Part shown: one piece after another, positions 6,074 to 9,367 of the stretch | Position numbering within the stretch: position 1 is the stretch's first letter | Layout: each line of letters begins with the position of its first letter | Assembly: GCA_002479245.1 (NCBI GenBank) | Contig: DLMG01000043.1 | Coordinates: 1 to 9,367 of the forward strand | Reading direction: 5' to 3' | Origin: Verrucomicrobia subdivision 3 bacterium UBA7542 | GTDB lineage: Bacteria; Verrucomicrobiota; Verrucomicrobiia; Limisphaerales; UBA11358 | DNA length: 9,367 nucleotides | Translations under genes and position numbers: made by a program | The notes under the pieces: model-generated | Databases searched by the model: none | Seen by the model: only the letters and a program-made list of their open reading frames with translations | Told to the model about the DNA's origin: nothing

Positions 6074-6664
6074 ATGAAATTGATTGGTCGAGAGTCGAGA
6101 GTCGAGAGTCGAGCGCCGAAACACGGCGCGCAAGGAATTTCCTGCCCTCGACCCTCGACCCTCGACCCTCGACCTTCCACCCACGCTTTCACGCTGGTCG
6201 AACTGTTGCTCGTCCTGGCGTTGCTGGTGGTCATCACCTCGCTCGTGGCGCCGGCCATGTCTAATTTCATCCGCGCCCGCGCGGTGGACTCCGAGGCACG
6301 CCGGCTTTTCGCGCTGATGCACGCCGGCCAGAGCCGGGCGGTCTCGGAAGGCCTGCCGATGATGCTTTGGGTGGACGAAAAACAGGGCGCCTACGGGCTC
6401 ACCGCGGAAACGCCCCCATCGGGCGGCGACCCGAAGGCGGAAAATTTGCCGGTTGACGAAAATGTCCAGATTGCGGTCCTGAATGTTGGTGCCACCGCCC
6501 TGACGACGTTCCAGAACCTGCCGGCCATCCGCTTTTTGGCGGACGGCACCATTGATGAAAACAGTCCGCAAACGTTGCGCCTGGCCGACGCCAAAGGCAA
6601 TGCCCTCTGGCTGGTCGAAGCGCGCAACCGCATGGGTTATGAAATTCGGGACACAGAAAAGTGA
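6074..6664 (+). CDS. gspH: Type II secretion minor pseudopilin GspH, with repeat-built leader
   Basis: A 196-residue protein with a type IV prepilin signal at HA^FTLVELLLVLALL (F39 is mature residue 1, Glu at mature 5). The GspH-like body includes AMSNFIRARAVDSEARRLFALMHAGQSRAVSEG, typical of the helix in GspH/FimT, and a beta-rich C-terminus with AIRFLADGTIDENSPQTL. It belongs to the minor-pseudopilin tip complex with I, J and K. The leader is 38 residues: after MKLIG it is encoded by a GTCGAGA/CCTCGAC inverted repeat (RESRVESR ... CPRPSTLDPRPST). No ATG, GTG or TTG occurs in frame after the element before the cleavage site, so translation must pass through it. The gene starts directly after the gspG stop. 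Its TGA stop lies in the first heptamer of the next element. Confidence 0.9.
   Translation: MKLIGRESRVESRAPKHGAQGISCPRPSTLDPRPSTHAFTLVELLLVLALLVVITSLVAPAMSNFIRARAVDSEARRLFALMHAGQSRAVSEGLPMMLWVDEKQGAYGLTAETPPSGGDPKAENLPVDENVQIAVLNVGATALTTFQNLPAIRFLADGTIDENSPQTLRLADAKGNALWLVEARNRMGYEIRDTEK
6087..6173. repeat. Heptamer inverted-repeat element C (GTCGAG family) in gspH
   Basis: Left arm: GTCGAGA three times then GTCGAGC (6087-6114). Spacer of 31 nt (6115-6145). Right arm: CCTCGAC four times (6146-6173). Total 87 bp, a multiple of three. Six of every seven bases pair; the seventh mismatches in every unit. It lies wholly inside the gspH leader codons. Confidence 0.88.
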
Positions 6665-6747
6665 CAAGTGGCAGGTGACAAGTGACATGAAAACGCTCGC
6701 TGTGCAACGGGGCATCTCGTGTCACATGTCACGTGTCACGTGTCACG
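6660..6747. repeat. Heptamer inverted-repeat element D (GTGACA family) at the gspH/gspI junction
   Basis: Left arm: AGTGACA, AGTGGCA, GGTGACA, AGTGACA (6660-6687). Spacer of 32 nt. Right arm: TGTCACA then TGTCACG three times (6720-6747). The left arm contains the gspH TGA stop (6662-6664), an AGGTGA Shine-Dalgarno sequence (6673-6678) and the A of the gspI ATG (6687). The right arm encodes CHMSRVTCH of the gspI leader. Confidence 0.87.
6673..6678 (+). promoter_or_regulatory. Ribosome-binding site for gspI supplied by a repeat unit
   Basis: AGGTGA, complementary to the 3' end of 16S rRNA (part of GGAGGTGA), lies 8 nt before the ATG at 6687. It arises from the GGTGACA variant of the heptamer. 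It is the only strong Shine-Dalgarno sequence I see at an internal junction of this operon and supports 6687 as the gspI start. Confidence 0.6.
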
Positions 6748-7130
6748 TTGCGGCGTTCACGCTGGCCGAGGTGCTGGCAGCGCTGCTGTTCCTGGCCATT
6801 GTGATCCCGGCGGCGGTGGAGGCGCTGCATTTGGCCAGCCTCGCCGGCGTGGTCGCCGCCCGCAAAGGCGCCGCAGCACGCGTAGCGGACCGGATTTTAA
6901 ACGAAAGCATCGTGACGACCAACTGGAACACCGGCACGCAAAACGGAACGGTCACCGAAGGCGCGCAGGAGTTCCGCTGGACGTTGACCAGCCAGAACTG
7001 GCCGGTGGACGCCATGGAACTGCTCACCGCGGAAGTGAAGTATTCCGCCCAAGGCCGTGATTTTTCCGTGAAACTGAGCACGCTGGCCAATTCGCAAACG
7101 CTGACCACGACGATGGGTTCGCAACAATGA
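6687..7130 (+). CDS. gspI: Type II secretion minor pseudopilin GspI
   Basis: A 147-residue prepilin-like protein with cleavage expected at AA^FTLAEVLAALLFLAIVIPA (F24 is mature residue 1, Glu at mature 5). A short GspI-type body follows: the helix continues through HLASLAGVVAARKGAAARVADRIL, then strands with FRWTLTSQNW and LLTAEVKYSAQGRDFSVKLSTL. GspI seeds the tip complex with J and K. The 23-residue leader comes from the spacer and right arm of element D. An internal ATG at 6726 would leave a 10-residue leader MSRVTCHVAA, close to that possible in gspG. I prefer 6687 because of the well-placed AGGTGA. The stop overlaps the gspJ start as ATGA, indicating translational coupling. Confidence 0.88.
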   Translation: MKTLAVQRGISCHMSRVTCHVAAFTLAEVLAALLFLAIVIPAAVEALHLASLAGVVAARKGAAARVADRILNESIVTTNWNTGTQNGTVTEGAQEFRWTLTSQNWPVDAMELLTAEVKYSAQGRDFSVKLSTLANSQTLTTTMGSQQ

Positions 7131-7936
7131 AAATCAATTCAAACAGCCTCTCTGATCGAGAGTCGAGAGTCGAGAGTCGAAGGCAAACGCGCTTCGCGCG
7201 GGAGCTTTTTTGCCCTCGACCCCTTGGCGTGGCGAAGCGAAGCGGAGACGGCTCGACCCCCGACCCCCGACTTTCGGCGCGCGCGTTCACGCTCATCGAG
7301 ATGATCCTGGCGGTTGGCATCTCCGCCATCGTGCTGGTGGCCATCAACGCCGTGCTTTTCAGCGCCCTGCACCTGCGCGAGGTCACCCAGGCTGCGGTGG
7401 ATGAAGCCACGCCCATGGACCAGGCGCTCACCATCCTGCGCCGCGACCTGCAATGCGCCGTGCCGCCGGAGCCCAACGGCGTTTTGACCGGCGATTTCAA
7501 GGCCGGCAAGGTGACCAGCCTCGGCCTCAGCCAGCCCGTGGACGTCGAAATATTCACCGCCACCGGCGCGCTGCATGAAAATGAACCGTGGGGCGACATC
7601 CAACGGGTCACCTACGAATTGAAAGACCCCGCCACCCGCACCGCCGCCGGCAAGGACCTCGTCCGCAGCGTCACGCGCAATCTGTTGAGCTCGACCACGC
7701 TGGACGTCGAGGACCAGCCACTGCTGAACGGCGTCGAAAGCATCAAGTTTTCATGTTTCGACGGCACGCAATGGCTCGATGCCTGGGACACCACCGACAC
7801 CACCACGACCGACACCAACCTGCCGGTCGCCGTCCGGGTCCTCATCCAGATGGCGGGAAACAACAGCGACAACACGCGCCCGCAGCCGATTCAAATCCTG
7901 GTGCCGATAGATTCGCAATCACGCACGAACACCTGA
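7127..7936 (+). CDS. gspJ: Type II secretion minor pseudopilin GspJ, with repeat-built leader
   Basis: A 269-residue protein with the prepilin signal at RA^FTLIEMILAVGISAIVLVAI (F54 is mature residue 1, Glu at mature 5). The body has GspJ features: a long helix ending near LTILRRDLQCAV, then NEPWGDIQRVTYEL and, near the C-terminus, LLNGVESIKFSCFDG and LPVAVRVLIQM. It contributes to the pseudopilus tip. The leader is the longest of the pseudopilins G-J, 53 residues. Most of it is encoded by a GTCGAGA/CCTCGAC inverted repeat read in the same phase as in gspH (RESRVESR, CPRP), with an extra 10-codon insertion in the right arm. The start overlaps the gspI stop by 4 nt. A Thr/Asp-rich patch (WDTTDTTTTDTN) lies near residue 225. 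Confidence 0.9.
   Translation: MKINSNSLSDRESRVESRRQTRFARELFCPRPLGVAKRSGDGSTPDPRLSARAFTLIEMILAVGISAIVLVAINAVLFSALHLREVTQAAVDEATPMDQALTILRRDLQCAVPPEPNGVLTGDFKAGKVTSLGLSQPVDVEIFTATGALHENEPWGDIQRVTYELKDPATRTAAGKDLVRSVTRNLLSSTTLDVEDQPLLNGVESIKFSCFDGTQWLDAWDTTDTTTTDTNLPVAVRVLIQMAGNNSDNTRPQPIQILVPIDSQSRTNT
7155..7271. repeat. Heptamer inverted-repeat element E (GTCGAG family) with nested insertion, in gspJ
   Basis: Left arm: ATCGAGA, GTCGAGA twice, GTCGAAG (7155-7182). Spacer of 31 nt, the same length as in element C. The right arm begins CCTCGACCC (7214-7222), is interrupted by 30 nt (7223-7252), and resumes as TCGAC, CCCCGAC, CCCCGAC to 7271. Without the 30 nt the element is exactly 87 bp, like element C. 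The units are more degenerate than in C, so this copy looks older. Confidence 0.8.
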
Positions 7937-7937
7937 A

Positions 7938-9367
7938 ATGAAACTGCTTTGTTCAAAATCAGGATTTGAGGATTGCTCTGCTGGGGCAGTTGGGCGTGCT
8001 TCCCGTTGGGAGTTCCGCCTTCAGGCGGTTCCGGCAGGCAACCACGACTTGCCGCCTAAAGGCGGAACTCCAAACAAAATGGTGCGTTCGTCCGGGAGTA
8101 ATGACGTAATGCGCCTCGCGAGCTGTTGTATTGATTTTCGGCAGTGCCAGCAGCCGGCGGGACGCCGGCGCTCCGAAGCTGCCTCGGTGCTTATTCTCGT
8201 GCTTTGGATTTCCATCGGGCTTGTCGCCATCGCGCTTTATTTCGCAAATTCCATGACCTTTGAACTCCGCGCCTCGGACAACCGCGCCACCGGCATCGCC
8301 GCGGAACAGGCCATCGAAGGTGCGGCGTGTTACGTCGGTTACGTGCTCTCGAATTTTGCCACGAATGGCGCGGTGCCCAACAACACCCAGTTTTCCTGCG
8401 AAGCCGTGCCGGTGGGAGACGCGCATTTCTGGCTCATCGGCCGCGACCCGTCCGGCACGCCTTCCACCGAACCGTATTTCGGCCTTGTTGACGAAGCCTC
8501 CAAATTAAATTTGAACCGCGCCGGCACCAACGCGCTTTCCTATCTGCCCAACATGACGCTCGATTTTGCCGACGCGATTGTAGATTGGCGCAGCACCAAC
8601 GGCAGCGGCAATTATGCGCTGGATTACGCGTCGTTGGGGTACACCGACAAAAACTCCCCGTTCGAAACGGTGGACGAATTGCGGCTGGTGTACGGCGCAA
8701 CCATTGACCTGCTGGTCGGTGAAGACGTCAATCGCAACGGCGTGCTCGACGCCAATGAAACAGACGTGAACGGCAACGGCACGCTGGATCCGGGCCTGTT
8801 TGAATACGTCACGGTTTACAGCCGCCAGCCGAATTTTCATTCCGATGGCACCATGCTCACCAATGTGACCAAATATGCGGAGTTGCGAGCCTTGCTTCAG
8901 TCGGATTTCAGCGCGTCGCGCGCCAATCAAATCATGTCGGCAGTCACGAACCGGCTTGGCATTACTAGCAGTGGGGCGGGAAGAACAATCAATATCAAAA
9001 ATTTGTTGCAACTCTATTTGGCCAGCGGAATGACCTCCGCCGAGTTCGCGCAAGTCGCCTATGGCATCACCGACACCACCAATCTTTACACCCCCGGCTT
9101 GCTGAACATCAATACCGCCAGCGCCACCGTGATGACGGCGTTGTTTATGGGCCTGGGCATTGACCAGAGCACGGCGCAAGGCGCGGCGCAATCGCTCGTC
9201 ACCTACCGCCAGCAAAACCCCAACAATCTCAACGCCATTTCCTGGATCGTGGATGCGCTTGGCAACACCAGCCCGGTCGTTCAGACCCTGGCAAACGCGC
9301 CCCGCGATTACATCACCACGGAAAGTTTTCAATTCACGGCGGACATCGCGGCGGTCGGCCCGTTCGG
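7938..9367 (+). CDS. gspK: Type II secretion minor pseudopilin GspK (3' end outside window)
   Basis: The frame is open from the ATG at 7938 to the window edge (476 codons seen). A membrane helix VLILVLWISIGLVAIALYF follows a basic stretch (AGRRRSEAAS), then FELRASDNRATGIAAEQAIEGA, the usual GspK start after the helix. The T2SSK body includes YFGLVDEASKLNLNRAG, FADAIVDWRS and a later LLNINTASATVMTALFMGLG helix-hairpin region. GspK caps the pseudopilus. As often in the family, mature Glu5 is absent. Two adjacent Asp/Asn-rich loops at about 263-274 (DVNRNGVLDANE) and 276-287 look like calcium-binding sites. The leader of about 77 residues from 7938 contains two palindromic repeats. ATGs at 8079 and 8109 are alternative starts, but even the latest keeps the second palindrome in the coding region. 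The first start is one base after the gspJ stop. Confidence 0.9.
   Translation, partial: MKLLCSKSGFEDCSAGAVGRASRWEFRLQAVPAGNHDLPPKGGTPNKMVRSSGSNDVMRLASCCIDFRQCQQPAGRRRSEAASVLILVLWISIGLVAIALYFANSMTFELRASDNRATGIAAEQAIEGAACYVGYVLSNFATNGAVPNNTQFSCEAVPVGDAHFWLIGRDPSGTPSTEPYFGLVDEASKLNLNRAGTNALSYLPNMTLDFADAIVDWRSTNGSGNYALDYASLGYTDKNSPFETVDELRLVYGATIDLLVGEDVNRNGVLDANETDVNGNGTLDPGLFEYVTVYSRQPNFHSDGTMLTNVTKYAELRALLQSDFSASRANQIMSAVTNRLGITSSGAGRTINIKNLLQLYLASGMTSAEFAQVAYGITDTTNLYTPGLLNINTASATVMTALFMGLGIDQSTAQGAAQSLVTYRQQNPNNLNAISWIVDALGNTSPVVQTLANAPRDYITTESFQFTADIAAVGPF
8009..8071. repeat. REPIN-like paired palindrome in the gspK leader
   Basis: GGAGTTCCGCCTTCAGGCGG (8009-8028) and the inverted copy at 8052-8071 match at 19 of 20 positions, separated by 23 nt. 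Each arm also holds its own small hairpin, CCGCCT/AGGCGG with a 2-nt loop. Two REP-like hairpins in inverted orientation is the layout of REPIN-type elements. It is not heptamer-based. Confidence 0.8.
8153..8169. repeat. GC-rich hairpin repeat in the gspK leader
   Basis: GCCGGCG (8153-8159), loop GGA, CGCCGGC (8163-8169): a perfect 7-bp stem. It encodes PAGRRR, including the basic residues just before the GspK membrane helix, and lies inside the gene for any of the possible ATG starts. Confidence 0.6.

Noticed and set aside
5597..7271. CRISPR array
   Set aside because: The repeats are tandem 7-mers with no spacers between units, arranged as inverted arms, and lie inside coding sequence; no cas genes are present.

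Overview
The window looks like chromosomal DNA of a GC-rich bacterium, most likely from the Verrucomicrobiota (Pedosphaera/Limisphaera-like). This is inferred from three things: prepilin signals of the form A^FTLVE, mostly absent Shine-Dalgarno sequences, and a style of short tandem and palindromic repeats. I could not test the assignment by search.

Left part (1-1420, mostly minus strand) is an accessory stretch of toxin-antitoxin debris. It opens with the C-terminal fragment of a tyrosine recombinase on the plus strand. Around base 105 this runs directly into the 3' side of a truncated minus-strand PIN-domain toxin gene, whose small putative antitoxin gene is still present. Next comes an intact minus-strand ribbon-helix-helix antitoxin / PIN toxin pair, with a recognisable promoter that suggests a leaderless message. 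This second pair is flanked by a 37-bp imperfect direct repeat (541-577 and 1384-1420).

Bases 1421-1801 hold no convincing gene. A plus-strand gene (1802-2356) then encodes a small secreted, glycine-rich protein with a C-terminal LTxxQ-like helix.

The rest (2446-9367) is a type II secretion operon in the order gspE-F-G-H-I-J-K, with K running off the window. GspE is the cytoplasmic assembly ATPase, GspF the inner-membrane platform, GspG the major pseudopilin, and GspH-I-J-K the minor pseudopilins of the tip. Spacings are tight (13 nt between F and G, 0 between G and H, a 4-nt ATGA overlap between I and J, 1 nt between J and K), so co-transcription is likely.

The most unusual signal is repeat DNA at every gene junction of this operon. 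Most of it is a miniature inverted repeat of about 87 bp: four tandem heptamers, a spacer of about 30 nt, then four heptamers in inverted orientation. One heptamer family (GTGACA core) sits at gspG and gspI, another (GTCGAG core) at gspH and gspJ, and a third (GTTCRAR) between gspE and gspF. gspK carries two different palindromic repeats. Because the junctions are so tight, the elements in G, H, I, J and K lie wholly or partly inside the coding sequence, between the start codon and the prepilin cleavage site. They are read through in frame and lengthen the leader that prepilin peptidase should remove. In gspI the element also appears to supply the ribosome-binding site and start codon, and it supplies the stop codon of gspH. 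These repeat-built leaders are the main candidate for something undescribed.
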